DNA of 64,000 bases from an uncultured Clostridia bacterium (GTDB lineage Bacteria > Bacillota > Clostridia > UMGS1810), in assembly GCA_934463165.1 (NCBI GenBank), contig CAKSJG010000013.1, positions 5,277 through 69,276 on the forward strand. Reading direction: 5' to 3'. Under the pieces are notes generated by a model that saw only the letters and a list, made by a program, of their open reading frames with translations, was not told where the DNA came from and searched no databases. The number at the start of each line of letters is the position of its first letter. Position 1 is the first letter of the stretch. Below are positions 41,410-51,039 of this stretch, one piece after another. Made by a program: the position numbers and the translations under genes.

Positions 41410-43389
41410 TCATTCGCCTATAGCGATTGCCAGGGGTCTTATTTCCGTCATATTATTCCAAAGGAAAACCTTGCCGCCGTCATAGTCATAGCTTAATGTT
41501 TCTATGCCGTCATTTGCATTTATTTCTTTAAGTTCAACGCTTTCGACAGCCGTATCGATATATTTTGCAATAATAAGAATTTTTGCTTCGTCGTTATTTA
41601 ACATTCCGATTTTAACCTTTGCTCCGTCTATGTACGGATCGGTAACAAGATGATAATCGGGGATTTCCGAATTTTTTTCGGTTAAAGCAATATCGTCCAT
41701 TGCAGGTCTTAAATCTGCAGTGGTTGTGTTTGACCATTTGAGGCCGACAGAATCGGCAGATTTGGCATCAGAGGAAATTTCCGACGATATAAGCTTGCCG
41801 TCTACAACCAAAGCGCCCTTGCCGCCCAATGAATAAAATTCGATTTTTCTTGTCACCTCGGGCTTGCTGTTGTCAAATGTACCTATAACCTTTGAATCAG
41901 CGTCATATATTTTACCGTCATCTCCGCTAAACGTGACAAATGCTGATTCCGTGCCACCCGAAACGGAAGTAAGCTTGAATGATACCGAATGTTTGAATGT
42001 CGCCTTAACGCTGAGATACATATCATCGGGAATAACTGCGTTTTTATTCAAAAGCACACCGACATTATCGGAAGACTGAACTTTTGATCTGAGAACACCG
42101 CCGTCAAGATATGAGTAGTCAACAAGTGAAATTACACCGTCGCTCGGCATTTCCGCACACTGAAAATCCTGTGTGTACGAAAGAGTCGGCAAATATTTTT
42201 TACTTCCGCAAAATGTTACGGCACCGATAGACGGACGGATATTATCTGCCGAGGAAGCCCAGCCGACATACAGCTTGCTCACATTGCCTGCCGCAAACGG
42301 GATATCTTTTGCAATAAATGTACGCACGCTGTCACTGCCGGTAATCCACAATGTGCATTTTTGCGCATTCTGATCAATAAGAAGCTCAACGGTCGGAGAA
42401 CCGCCCTTTGCGCTCACGTCATAAGAACCTATTACCGTTCCGTCATCTTTGGTTATATTATTTGTTGCAGATGTCCGGGCAATACATATTTTATCGGTAA
42501 AAGTTGAAGCGTAATCATTTGAACTTGTATCGTATGTATTTTTTATTCCGAATTTAAGAACGGTATTTGCAAGTATGTCCGCTTTGAATTTCGCATATAC
42601 ATAAGGCGTTGTTTTATTTTCAAAACCGTATGCAAAACCGTATTCGGCATTTGCATCAAGCTTCATTGTTAATTTTGAGTTTGAAATATATGCATAGCCC
42701 TCTGTCTTTTTAAATGTTCCGTTAACATCGGTATGCGTATCGGTAACATACTCATTCGGCATAACATCACCTTTAAGCTTTTCGGCATTGCATGTAACGA
42801 TAACATCGTCTATTGTCGGGCGTATGTCACTTGTGCCGGTGAGTCTCTGCCATCTGTAGTGAACGGCTTTTATATCCGAAACATCCCAGTCAATGCCGAG
42901 AGCTATCGGACTGCCGCCGAGATAAATATCGGCAGTTTTATTTGCATAATTAATGTTTATGCCGATTTTGTTATTTCCGGTTGAAAATTTTGCAAGCTTT
43001 CTTCCGTTCGCGGTCTTTACAATTCCGTCGGTTCCGTCAAACTCTATGTATGAATTTTCAGCTCCGTCGGAGCTTGCGGTTGACATTCTGAAGCTTAAAT
43101 CACCCAGAATATTTGCAGTAACCTCGGCATACATATTGTTGCCTTTTATCTGCGGGCTTTCAACCTTAAGGTCGCTCCAACCGCCCATCCAGTTCATTTT
43201 TGTACGCAAAACACCATTATTCACATCACAGAATCCGGTAACTATATAAAAAATACCATCATCCGGCTTTCCGCCCGAAAAATCCTGGCTGTAGTCAAAA
43301 ACATCGGAGCTAAGCTCTGCATCCTCTGCAAATACGGGCACAGACGTAAATAACATAAGCATTACCAACAATAAAGCTATTTTTTTCAT
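41410..43389 (-). CDS. Secreted protein with three concanavalin-like repeats and F-x-W module
   Basis: This 659-residue protein has a signal peptide ending near PVFAE. Three related beta-sandwich repeats follow at about residues 30-205, 215-390 and 395-565. Each starts with a segment like SQDFSGGKPDDGIFYI or TQDFQCAEMPSDGVISL and ends with DIRPTIDDV, NIRPSIGAV or DLRPAMDDI. The C-terminal module (about 575-659) ends GGKVFLWNNMTEIRPLAIA. No catalytic motif is seen, so it is likely a glycan-binding protein. The ATG at 43389 has AGGTGG upstream. It is the last gene of glycan locus 2, 82 bases after the solute-binding protein gene. The same sandwich type occurs in the 414-residue protein at 45370. 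Confidence 0.82.
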   Translation of the reverse strand: MKKIALLLVMLMLFTSVPVFAEDAELSSDVFDYSQDFSGGKPDDGIFYIVTGFCDVNNGVLRTKMNWMGGWSDLKVESPQIKGNNMYAEVTANILGDLSFRMSTASSDGAENSYIEFDGTDGIVKTANGRKLAKFSTGNNKIGININYANKTADIYLGGSPIALGIDWDVSDIKAVHYRWQRLTGTSDIRPTIDDVIVTCNAEKLKGDVMPNEYVTDTHTDVNGTFKKTEGYAYISNSKLTMKLDANAEYGFAYGFENKTTPYVYAKFKADILANTVLKFGIKNTYDTSSNDYASTFTDKICIARTSATNNITKDDGTVIGSYDVSAKGGSPTVELLIDQNAQKCTLWITGSDSVRTFIAKDIPFAAGNVSKLYVGWASSADNIRPSIGAVTFCGSKKYLPTLSYTQDFQCAEMPSDGVISLVDYSYLDGGVLRSKVQSSDNVGVLLNKNAVIPDDMYLSVKATFKHSVSFKLTSVSGGTESAFVTFSGDDGKIYDADSKVIGTFDNSKPEVTRKIEFYSLGGKGALVVDGKLISSEISSDAKSADSVGLKWSNTTTADLRPAMDDIALTEKNSEIPDYHLVTDPYIDGAKVKIGMLNNDEAKILIIAKYIDTAVESVELKEINANDGIETLSYDYDGGKVFLWNNMTEIRPLAIAIGE

Positions 43390-43471
43390 TATCAATATCC
43401 ACCTTTCATAATTTGTGTATTATGTGCGCAGAATAATTCATTCGGCGCATGCAAAATACATAAACCGTTTT

Positions 43472-45085
43472 TTAACCTCTTGCAAGATATCTGTCATATG
43501 CGTCCTGATAAATTTCAAGCATTCTGTCGTATCCTGCTTTTTTAGCGGCACTTATCAGAGAATCATATTCACTGATGTCCTTTTTGCCTCTTATAATATC
43601 CGTTATTCCCGAATTCAGGTTTGCTTCGCCGAGCTCTTTGACTTCGGTAATTTCATTTTGTTCATCCGATGTAAATGTAACCGGCGGAAGAGTATATTTT
43701 CTTGCTTCGTCTACATATTCGTTCCATACCTTGATAGCGTCCTTTTGCTCATCGTATGTATAGTAGCCTTCAAGATAATCGGGATGCTGATTGAGTCCGG
43801 GGCCGTTTGCCGGGCGGAAGAACTTATACAAAGCTCCGTTTACCGAAGAAGCCCCGACGGATTCAAAATTCGTTATTTTATCCGTATATACATAGTGACC
43901 GTCTTTCTTTTTGTAGGTATCGCCCTCAACACCGAAAGAAGAAAGAATGCTTCCCTCGTCGCTGTAAAGATAGTCGCACCATTTCATTGCATTTCCATAA
44001 TTGCCGCAGTCCTTTGTTATGCCGATTGCGGGATCGTTTGACTCGGGATTTAAATTTTGAAAATGCGGCTTGTCGCCCTTGTTTTTAACAGGATACGGGC
44101 ACGCAACAACCGAGAAATTCGGGTCATTTACCTTTGCTGCAGGGAGGATCTTGCCTATTCCCGAGCCTACAAAACCGAATGACGCTATTGAAAGTCCGTT
44201 TGCCATGTTGCCCTCGATTTCATCCGATGTGTTTGTAACAAAGCCGGGGTCTATATATCCCTTTGAATACCAATCTGCAAGAGTGGCTGTGTAGTCTTTA
44301 TATCCGTCTTCAAACGGACCGAATTTTACTGTTTTACCGTCAAGATAAAACAATTTTCCGACATTGAATATGGTGTTAAATACATCGGATTCAACAGAAA
44401 ATGCAAACGAATTTGAGCAGGTAAACGGTTTTTCTATGCCGTTGTTCTTTGCCGTTTCAAATACCTTTGTCCACTCGTTCAATGTCTCGGGCACGTCAAG
44501 TCCCCATTTATCGAGGAGATCCTTGCGGACATATATTCCGCCGAAGCCTCTTATTTCTCCGATGTTAAGATTTTTAAATCCGTAAAAATTGCCGTCGTCC
44601 GTCATTGACTGACGTTTGTAAAGACCGCCGTTTTCATCATTTTTCTTACCCTCCACATATTCATAATAATTGGGGGCATATTCTTTAAGATAGTCATTCA
44701 GGGCAATTATTACTCCGTCATCGATAGCTGCCTGAGCGCCGCCGTCATATGATGTCCATGTTGTTTCTATCATATCGGGAAGCTTGCCCGATGCCATGAG
44801 AGTGTTGAAAGCTTCGTTTCCGTCGGAGCCTGCAACGGGGTGAATGAACTTAACGTTTATGCCCGTTGCTTCGCTTATCTTTTGATACATCAGCATGTCG
44901 TTATATGAGCTGAGGGTCTGTGTGGATGCGCTGTCCATAACCGCCCACATTTCAAAGTCTTTGATATCTTTCTGCCCTTTCACAACATCTTCGGCGGAAT
45001 TTTTCCCTCCGGAGCATCCGCAAAACGATGCGGCAATTATGCCGGCAGATAATGCGGATGCAATGATTTTTGTTCCTTTTTTCAT
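43472..45085 (-). CDS. ABC-transporter extracellular solute-binding lipoprotein (LplA type)
   Basis: This 537-residue lipoprotein has a signal peptide with a lipobox-like end (ASFCGC; the Cys before SGG is the likely lipidation site). A family 1 solute-binding fold follows, with the long LplA/YtcQ-type sequence layout: DMIETTWTSYDGGAQAA, GIYVRKDLLDKWGLDVPETL and KWCDYLYSDEGS. Such proteins capture oligosaccharides, often pectic or other acidic ones, for import with LplB/LplC permeases. No permease genes lie in this window. The ATG follows AAGGAGG. Between it and the preceding gene lies a 284-base gap with palindromes, so it may have its own promoter. About 25-30% of aligned residues appear shared with the second lipoprotein at 53683, by eye. 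Confidence 0.88.
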   Translation of the reverse strand: MKKGTKIIASALSAGIIAASFCGCSGGKNSAEDVVKGQKDIKDFEMWAVMDSASTQTLSSYNDMLMYQKISEATGINVKFIHPVAGSDGNEAFNTLMASGKLPDMIETTWTSYDGGAQAAIDDGVIIALNDYLKEYAPNYYEYVEGKKNDENGGLYKRQSMTDDGNFYGFKNLNIGEIRGFGGIYVRKDLLDKWGLDVPETLNEWTKVFETAKNNGIEKPFTCSNSFAFSVESDVFNTIFNVGKLFYLDGKTVKFGPFEDGYKDYTATLADWYSKGYIDPGFVTNTSDEIEGNMANGLSIASFGFVGSGIGKILPAAKVNDPNFSVVACPYPVKNKGDKPHFQNLNPESNDPAIGITKDCGNYGNAMKWCDYLYSDEGSILSSFGVEGDTYKKKDGHYVYTDKITNFESVGASSVNGALYKFFRPANGPGLNQHPDYLEGYYTYDEQKDAIKVWNEYVDEARKYTLPPVTFTSDEQNEITEVKELGEANLNSGITDIIRGKKDISEYDSLISAAKKAGYDRMLEIYQDAYDRYLARG

Positions 45086-45275
45086 TGATTTTCCTCCTTA
45101 AAATTTAATGTTTATTGGTTTAAAAAGCACGCTTGGTCTGCACCGCTGCAGCTTTTTGAAAATTAATATCTGTACGGTAAATACGGAATTTGACGCGTAT
45201 ATAAAATTATATGCGCATTTTTAATTACTGCGTAGGGTCAGATATAATCTGCCCGAAAATAACGTGTGAACATGC

Positions 45276-45331
45276 GGGCGGATGATATCCGCCCCTACTG
45301 TATACGCGTTGCGCACGCGGAACGCGTATAC
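45276..45331. repeat. Two adjacent perfect palindromes (REP-like element)
   Basis: GGGCGGAT-GAT-ATCCGCCC (45276-45294) and GTATACGCGTT with AACGCGTATAC (45300-45331, ten-base loop) stand side by side in the 284-base gap between two glycan genes. They are GC-rich islands in AT-rich sequence and resemble short intergenic palindromic repeats. Confidence 0.7.
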
Positions 45332-45369
45332 ACAATCATGTTATTAAACGCAAGAAACATAATTCCGAA

Positions 45370-46614
45370 TTAATTTATAACAACGGATTCATGCAGCGGC
45401 TGCATATCCTCGCCCGACTGCCAGAAAAATGCTTTTAAAAACTCTCCCTCCGCGAGATCTTTATCCCAGTCAAGCTTTAATGTTTCCGACGCTTTCGAAG
45501 CGACATTTGCGCTCACCTCTTTAAGTGAATCGACATAATAGCTTTCCTCCGTGCCCTTGCACAAGCACAGAATGATACTTGCCTTAATGTCTGCCTTTTT
45601 ATTGTTGACCGCGTCTGCCTTAACGGATATGATGCCGTCTGATTTATCAAAAGTAATGTTATTTATCTCAAATATTCCGTCATCTGTTTTAAAGGTTATT
45701 ACTATAGGATTTTCAATTTTCACTCCGTATTCGGATTCAATATCCTTAAGCGCAATTTTATATACCGTTTCAGCTTCAAGCTCATCGGCAATTTTTACCG
45801 TAAGTCTCTTTGAATCTTCCGAAAGTGAATATATTACGCCCTCTGCCTCCGCTTCTCCGCAAAGAACCGATATATTTCCGTCTATCGAGGCGGCATTTAC
45901 GGGATTTTTAAAATCCATCACAACCGATGACGATGTTACGGGAACATTTTCCGCTCCGTCCGACGGTAAGGAACTGACAAGCTCGGGCGCCTTGGTGTAA
46001 ACTTCCGGAAGAGTCGGAAAGTCGTTTTTATCTTCCGATATAAGAACATCGTCGCTTTTCGGTCTGAAATCGGCGTTCGTCTCATTCACCCAGACAAATC
46101 TAAACACGGATAAATCATCGAGTGAATATTTCATCGGGGATATAAGCTCGTTATCTATATAGAAAAACGCCGTTCTGCCTTTTATAAACACACCGAGCGT
46201 GCGCCATTTGTTCGGGCTTGCAGGCTCTATTGTGCCTATCTCATTATCTTCAGTGTCATAGATTTTCCCTTCGGAGGGAATCATGCGTATCTTTTCGGAT
46301 GAACCGCTTGAAGATACAAACTCAAGCTCCAAAGATATATCAAACAAAAATTGTGCACGTGCCCCAAAATAAACCTCCGTCATGGGATACGGCAAAGTAA
46401 GGTTATATCCGCCGCGGCTGTTTTTTATTTTTTGCTTAATTGTTCCGTCTTCAATCAACGTATATTCGGTAACGGTGAAAACCGAATCCTTCGGCACGGA
46501 TGATCCCGAGAAGTCCTGAAAATATCTGAATGGGGTATCATCGGCAAATGCCGATGATACCGACTGTGATAAAATCAAAAACAGTAACGAGATTACCGAT
46601 AATATTTTTTTCAT
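45370..46614 (-). CDS. Secreted protein: concanavalin-like domain, Ig-like (Big_5) domain and F-x-W module
   Basis: This 414-residue protein has a signal peptide ending near SSAFA. One concanavalin-like domain follows (about residues 30-195, starting FRYFQDFSGSSVPKDSVF and ending DFRPKSDDV), related to the repeats of the 659-residue protein. A Big_5/SbsA Ig-like domain (about 205-310) has ELVSSLPSDGAENVPVT and TVKIADELEAETVYKIAL. The C-terminal module (about 315-414) ends GEFLKAFFWQSGEDMQPLHE. No catalytic residues are seen. The ATG follows GTAGGAGG, 12 bases after the lyase stop, so translation is linked to the lyase. A carbohydrate-binding accessory is the best guess. Confidence 0.83.
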   Translation of the reverse strand: MKKILSVISLLFLILSQSVSSAFADDTPFRYFQDFSGSSVPKDSVFTVTEYTLIEDGTIKQKIKNSRGGYNLTLPYPMTEVYFGARAQFLFDISLELEFVSSSGSSEKIRMIPSEGKIYDTEDNEIGTIEPASPNKWRTLGVFIKGRTAFFYIDNELISPMKYSLDDLSVFRFVWVNETNADFRPKSDDVLISEDKNDFPTLPEVYTKAPELVSSLPSDGAENVPVTSSSVVMDFKNPVNAASIDGNISVLCGEAEAEGVIYSLSEDSKRLTVKIADELEAETVYKIALKDIESEYGVKIENPIVITFKTDDGIFEINNITFDKSDGIISVKADAVNNKKADIKASIILCLCKGTEESYYVDSLKEVSANVASKASETLKLDWDKDLAEGEFLKAFFWQSGEDMQPLHESVVIN

Positions 46615-46626
46615 GGCTTATCCCTC

Positions 46627-49600
46627 CTACTTTTCGCTGCCGTAAATGCAGACTTCCATAATACTGTTCCAGCCTGTGGGCGGATTGCCGTAGCCGTGTA
46701 CGTTCAGTCTGACAAATCTGCCGCTTGCCGCCTTAAAGCCGTAGGTTTCGATATCTGTCTCTACTCCCTTACTCTTGCCTTTGTATACCTGCTTCCACTC
46801 AACTCCGTCATCGGAAACCTCAACCTCAAACGGTGAAATTCGGCTTGTCGGAGAATACCATGATATACCGACAGTATCTATGCTTTTTTCTTCTCCGAGG
46901 TCAAATATTGCCCATTGATCTCCCTGTGCTGCCCATTTTGTCTCTAAGTTATTATCAATGAGATTTGACGGTGCGTTCTGCGTTTCCGGAGTTGCACTCG
47001 CCGTAACGCTCTTAACCTTGTATTTCTTCTTGCCTTCTACAGCGCCCAAAACATTTTCTATTTCCATGTTAACGTAATAATCCTTAACATGCTCGCCGTC
47101 TTTTGAAAGAGAGATAACCGCTCTTCCGGGCACGGCATCCGCCTGAGTAACCGAAAGATCATACTTTTCGCTCGTTGCATCTATTACGGGAGCTTTATCC
47201 TGCGGTTTTTCATAATAAAGCGTGCAGCTTGTGCTGTATTTGTCATAATCAAGTATGCGGTTTCCGTCTGCACTGAGAGTATCTATATGAGGTATCTCGC
47301 CGTCGGGAACAGTCCATTCATCTATGCTTTTTACCTCAGGAATGTATTTCGTAACATCCTCGCCGCCGCGTATCGGCATCATAAACACACTTATGTTTGC
47401 GCTCTCGGAGTCCGATATATGGATTCGGAGCTTATGAACGGATGCATTAAAGCTGCTCTCCTGAAAATCATATTGCGGTGACTGCGGAAGAGGTTCATCC
47501 TTTTCCACGGTGAACGAAGCGTCCGACGGTGTGAGCAGGCCGACATAAAGCTTCTTGCCTTTTTGCTCCAGAATTGCGCTTTTGCCGTCATCCGATAAGG
47601 TGACATTCGCTTTTGTGTGAGCAAACCAATAAATGTCGCTCGGTTTGGATGTTATTATCTCATCGCGGACAATAAACGCGCTCCTGTCATTTATGAGAGC
47701 CATTGCGCGTTTGGCGCTTGTAACCGCTTTATCCGACGCATACGTTTTTGACATATCCATTGTTGCAATCGCTCCGCGCTCTTTACTTGTAAGGTTAAAA
47801 TGTGTTATTGACTGCCTGTCGAGCTCGGCATTGTTACCCGGATTTACAACAACCATGTTGTGAGATTCACTTCTGAGTCTGTAGTATAAAAATCTCGGTT
47901 CTCCGAAATAATCGGGCCACGAATAGCTTCCCGAGCCGTAATCACCGAACCACTCAATGCCATCGGCATCAAATACGAAAGAGCCTATATCGGAATGAGC
48001 GTGGTTAACGTCGAGTCTGCCTGCTCTTGAGCCGACAAACAGTGCATTGGAGTCATTCCAGCCGCCGCGCATGGTGAGAATCTCAACCTCGCCCGAATAG
48101 AGATTATCCGTTTCAACAAAAGAATCGGTTTCTTCTATTTCGGGATGATACCAGCAAAGCTCCGAAAAACCGCCGCTGCCGTTTCTGACACTTGTATTAA
48201 CGCTTTTTTGAAGCGCCGTGTCATTATACAGCCATGCAAAAAGCGGATATTCGCTTGTGCTTGCACCGCCCGACAAGCTGTCATCGGCAAAACGGTAATA
48301 GCTTTTGTTCGGTCTTTCAAGATTCATCGGATAGTATTCCGTACGCGAAAGACCCGGAGAATACAAAAGTCCGTAATCGGTGCCGAGAGACGCTTCAAGA
48401 CTTGATATATAGTATCCGAAAAACTGCATCGTATATCCCCAATACATGAGTCCCTCCATCCATGCACCGCTCGGTGCAAAGCTCGGCATAAGGTTCTCGG
48501 TGGATATAAGGCTTTTTTGTATACATTCAAGAGCAAGGTCACGGCTGTCGGCTTCATCCGCTATTGCAAGCGCCGCCATTGTGCAGCCGCCGTTGCCGAC
48601 TGCGTTCCAGTTTGTGTTTGCAAGCGTCCATCTGTATTGATTGTGCGTTGTGCCTTTTAAGTCATACGCTGCAAGAACGGGCGTAAGGCTCATTTCACGA
48701 AGTGTTTTCCGCATCTGCGTCCTTTGGGTATCGGTGAGCGCGTCATACATCCAGTCATACATAAGCGCCGCACCCATACTCATCTCGCCTACATCAAGGA
48801 AATGCTCGGGATGCCACGACGGGAAATCAGACACTGCCTTGAATTCAAGCCATGCCCTGTCGACATATTTTTGATCACCCGTCAAAAGATATGCCATGCA
48901 TAGCGTTCTCCATTTTGCGGACGCGCTTCGGGATATTTCAAGTATCGTGCCGCGGCTGTCCTGTTCAAATGTGACCGTTGTTTTGTTTGCAACCACAAGG
49001 TCGCCTGCTTTTATTGCCGCCTCCGCCCATGACTTGAAATATTCATCCGTTTTTATGTATTCAAGTATCTTCGCTTTTCTGTCGGCATCTATAAGAAGCC
49101 TCGGATGCTGTTTTGACGGTGTTTTTGCCGCAAGGTCGGCAGATATTTTTTCCGCCGTCGGGCGTTCGTAAAAAATCTTTGACGATATCTTTGCTTCAAG
49201 CTTTGACTGCGTGGTATACGTTGTATCGTCAAGCTTAAACTTTGACGGCGCGCAGATTACCAGACCGTTATTGCAATAAAAGAAATAATAATTTATTACC
49301 TGTCTCAGCGCTTTATCCGATATGTATGCTCTGTCGTTTATATACATAATCGCGGTGTCATCGTCATACTCGGTATCGTTTATGCTGTATTTTCCGCTTC
49401 CGGAAGTGAAGTGTATCGTAAAATTATTAAATTTCATATACACGCGGTTTGCCTTGGGATAATATTCACACTTGCCGCCGAAAACATCTGCGGCAAAACG
49501 AACGGGAAAATATATGCATCCGTCTTTTTTTACGGTTCTGACGGTTGAATCATTTGCGTCTATCGGAACTCTCTTGCCGTATGCACATGCAAACGACAGA

Positions 49601-49761
49601 TCGGGGGATACGACAACGGAGCCGTCTATAATTTCACCCAGGCGTTTTTCGGTGGTTACGACCTCCGAGTTTAAATCTTTCCAGCGGCATTCGGCAAATG
49701 CTGCCGAAGAAGAAACCGATATAATTAAGGAAAGCGTAAATGCAGTTAATTTTTTTAACAT
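46627..49761 (-). CDS. Secreted heparinase II/III-family lyase with F5/8-type C-terminal domain
   Basis: This 1044-residue protein has a signal peptide (ending near SSAAFA) and a copper-amine-oxidase-N-like stalk (about residues 40-190). The lyase toroid (about 215-560) has NTNWNAVGNGG and EGLMYWGYTMQF. The heparinase beta-sandwich (about 590-830) has NHAHSDIGSFVFDADG and RSESHNMVVVNP. Ig-like segments and an F5/8-type C domain (about 905-1044, LIDNNLETKWAAQGDQW) follow. Compared with the two locus 1 lyases, the NHN active-site signature is replaced by NWN, the alternative form of the superfamily. The ATG at 49761 is preferred over one nine bases upstream, which would be too close to GAGGAAGGG. 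It lies 12 bases before the concanavalin/Ig protein gene. Confidence 0.88.
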   Translation of the reverse strand: MLKKLTAFTLSLIISVSSSAAFAECRWKDLNSEVVTTEKRLGEIIDGSVVVSPDLSFACAYGKRVPIDANDSTVRTVKKDGCIYFPVRFAADVFGGKCEYYPKANRVYMKFNNFTIHFTSGSGKYSINDTEYDDDTAIMYINDRAYISDKALRQVINYYFFYCNNGLVICAPSKFKLDDTTYTTQSKLEAKISSKIFYERPTAEKISADLAAKTPSKQHPRLLIDADRKAKILEYIKTDEYFKSWAEAAIKAGDLVVANKTTVTFEQDSRGTILEISRSASAKWRTLCMAYLLTGDQKYVDRAWLEFKAVSDFPSWHPEHFLDVGEMSMGAALMYDWMYDALTDTQRTQMRKTLREMSLTPVLAAYDLKGTTHNQYRWTLANTNWNAVGNGGCTMAALAIADEADSRDLALECIQKSLISTENLMPSFAPSGAWMEGLMYWGYTMQFFGYYISSLEASLGTDYGLLYSPGLSRTEYYPMNLERPNKSYYRFADDSLSGGASTSEYPLFAWLYNDTALQKSVNTSVRNGSGGFSELCWYHPEIEETDSFVETDNLYSGEVEILTMRGGWNDSNALFVGSRAGRLDVNHAHSDIGSFVFDADGIEWFGDYGSGSYSWPDYFGEPRFLYYRLRSESHNMVVVNPGNNAELDRQSITHFNLTSKERGAIATMDMSKTYASDKAVTSAKRAMALINDRSAFIVRDEIITSKPSDIYWFAHTKANVTLSDDGKSAILEQKGKKLYVGLLTPSDASFTVEKDEPLPQSPQYDFQESSFNASVHKLRIHISDSESANISVFMMPIRGGEDVTKYIPEVKSIDEWTVPDGEIPHIDTLSADGNRILDYDKYSTSCTLYYEKPQDKAPVIDATSEKYDLSVTQADAVPGRAVISLSKDGEHVKDYYVNMEIENVLGAVEGKKKYKVKSVTASATPETQNAPSNLIDNNLETKWAAQGDQWAIFDLGEEKSIDTVGISWYSPTSRISPFEVEVSDDGVEWKQVYKGKSKGVETDIETYGFKAASGRFVRLNVHGYGNPPTGWNSIMEVCIYGSEK

Positions 49762-49780
49762 TATATTCATCCCTTCCTCA

Positions 49781-51028
49781 TTATCCGAATATTTTATAAA
49801 TCAGCTTTGCTGCTTCGGCACGCGTTGCAAATGCCTTCGGAGCAAAGGTGCCGTCTCCGTTGCCGTCTGCAAAGCCGCCTTTAAAAAGTGCCTCTACGGC
49901 TTCTTTTGCATAATCCGATATATCGGCATCATCGGTAAACGGAACATACTCCCTTGAAGATGAATTTATCTTCTCTCCTCCGCAGCGCACAAGAATCACC
50001 GCCATGTCCTCACGGGTTATGTTTTTGCCGCTTCCGAAGAGCGTCTCGCTCTCTCCCTTTATATACCCTTCTTTAACGGCGGAATATACATACGGAGCAT
50101 ACCATGAGTCTTTGTCAACATCGGTAAATGCGGAGTCGGTATATATCGGTGATTTGCCCGATGCCGTTATTATCATTTTTACAAACTCTTCACGGCTGAT
50201 ATTTTTATCGGGAGAAAATTCATTCTTTCCCGTTCCGTTTATTATTCCCTTTGAAGCAAGCGCTTCCACAGCTTTATATGCCCAATGATTTTTTTCAACA
50301 TCATTAAAGCTCGGAGCCGATTCCTGTTCAGCCTTTCCGTCGGCTGCAGGGGTTATCACTCTGACCTCAGACGAATTATTCTTCTTTGAACCGGAGGATG
50401 ATCCTCCGCCGCCTCCGCCCGATGAGCTTTCTTTTTTACTTACGCGCACGGTATAAACCTGAGATGTGCCGTCTTCGGCTATGACAGTGTATTTCACATT
50501 GTGTCTGAAATCATTGACCGTAACGCCGCTTTCCTGAATTACGCCGTCAACCTCGGCATGCGCTTTTTCGCTGAGTGCAAATTTTGCGGCGGATTCCCCT
50601 ATCCTGCCCGTGGTTTCAACGGTGACGGATGTGCCGCTTATCTTGCCCGGGACGCCGTCTACGGAAAACGCAAGAATTTCATTTTCGCTTTTTACATCAA
50701 GATATGCTTCGCATTTTGCATTTTCACAGCCCAAACAGCTTGCCCAAACGCTATAGCTGCCATTTATTTTTTCGGCAATGGGCATAACAAACGAAAAACT
50801 GCCGTCATCCTCGGAATATTTATCATTCATATATATTATTTTACCGTTCGGATCTGCAATTTTTACAGCGACAAGAGTTTTGACCCCATCGGGCGCCGAT
50901 CCCCTTACCGTTATTACGCCGTCTTCAGCTTCTGCCGAAACGGTGAGTACACCTTCACCGGCATATGCAAAACCGCATGACATAATAGCAATTAATACTG
51001 AAATAATCAAGCTTTTTAAAATTTTCAT
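49781..51028 (-). CDS. Secreted protein with Ig-like domain and three C-terminal SLH domains
   Basis: This 415-residue protein has a signal peptide ending near CGFAYA and an Ig-like domain (about residues 25-115, SAPDGVKTLVAVKIADPNGK). A second beta domain follows (about 120-210, like those ending GTSQVYTVRVSK), then a Ser/Gly linker (SSSGGGGGGSSSGSKK). Three SLH domains close it at about 240-415: GIINGTGKNEFSPDKNISRE, GYIKGESETLFGSGKNITRE and GGFADGNGDGTFAPKAFATR. It is the wall-anchor partner of the large SLH protein upstream. The ATG at 51028 is chosen because GAGGAGGG, which overlaps the upstream stop codon, precedes it. Ligand of the Ig-like part unknown. Confidence 0.87.
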   Translation of the reverse strand: MKILKSLIISVLIAIMSCGFAYAGEGVLTVSAEAEDGVITVRGSAPDGVKTLVAVKIADPNGKIIYMNDKYSEDDGSFSFVMPIAEKINGSYSVWASCLGCENAKCEAYLDVKSENEILAFSVDGVPGKISGTSVTVETTGRIGESAAKFALSEKAHAEVDGVIQESGVTVNDFRHNVKYTVIAEDGTSQVYTVRVSKKESSSGGGGGGSSSGSKKNNSSEVRVITPAADGKAEQESAPSFNDVEKNHWAYKAVEALASKGIINGTGKNEFSPDKNISREEFVKMIITASGKSPIYTDSAFTDVDKDSWYAPYVYSAVKEGYIKGESETLFGSGKNITREDMAVILVRCGGEKINSSSREYVPFTDDADISDYAKEAVEALFKGGFADGNGDGTFAPKAFATRAEAAKLIYKIFG

Positions 51029-51039
51029 GTCTGCCCTCC

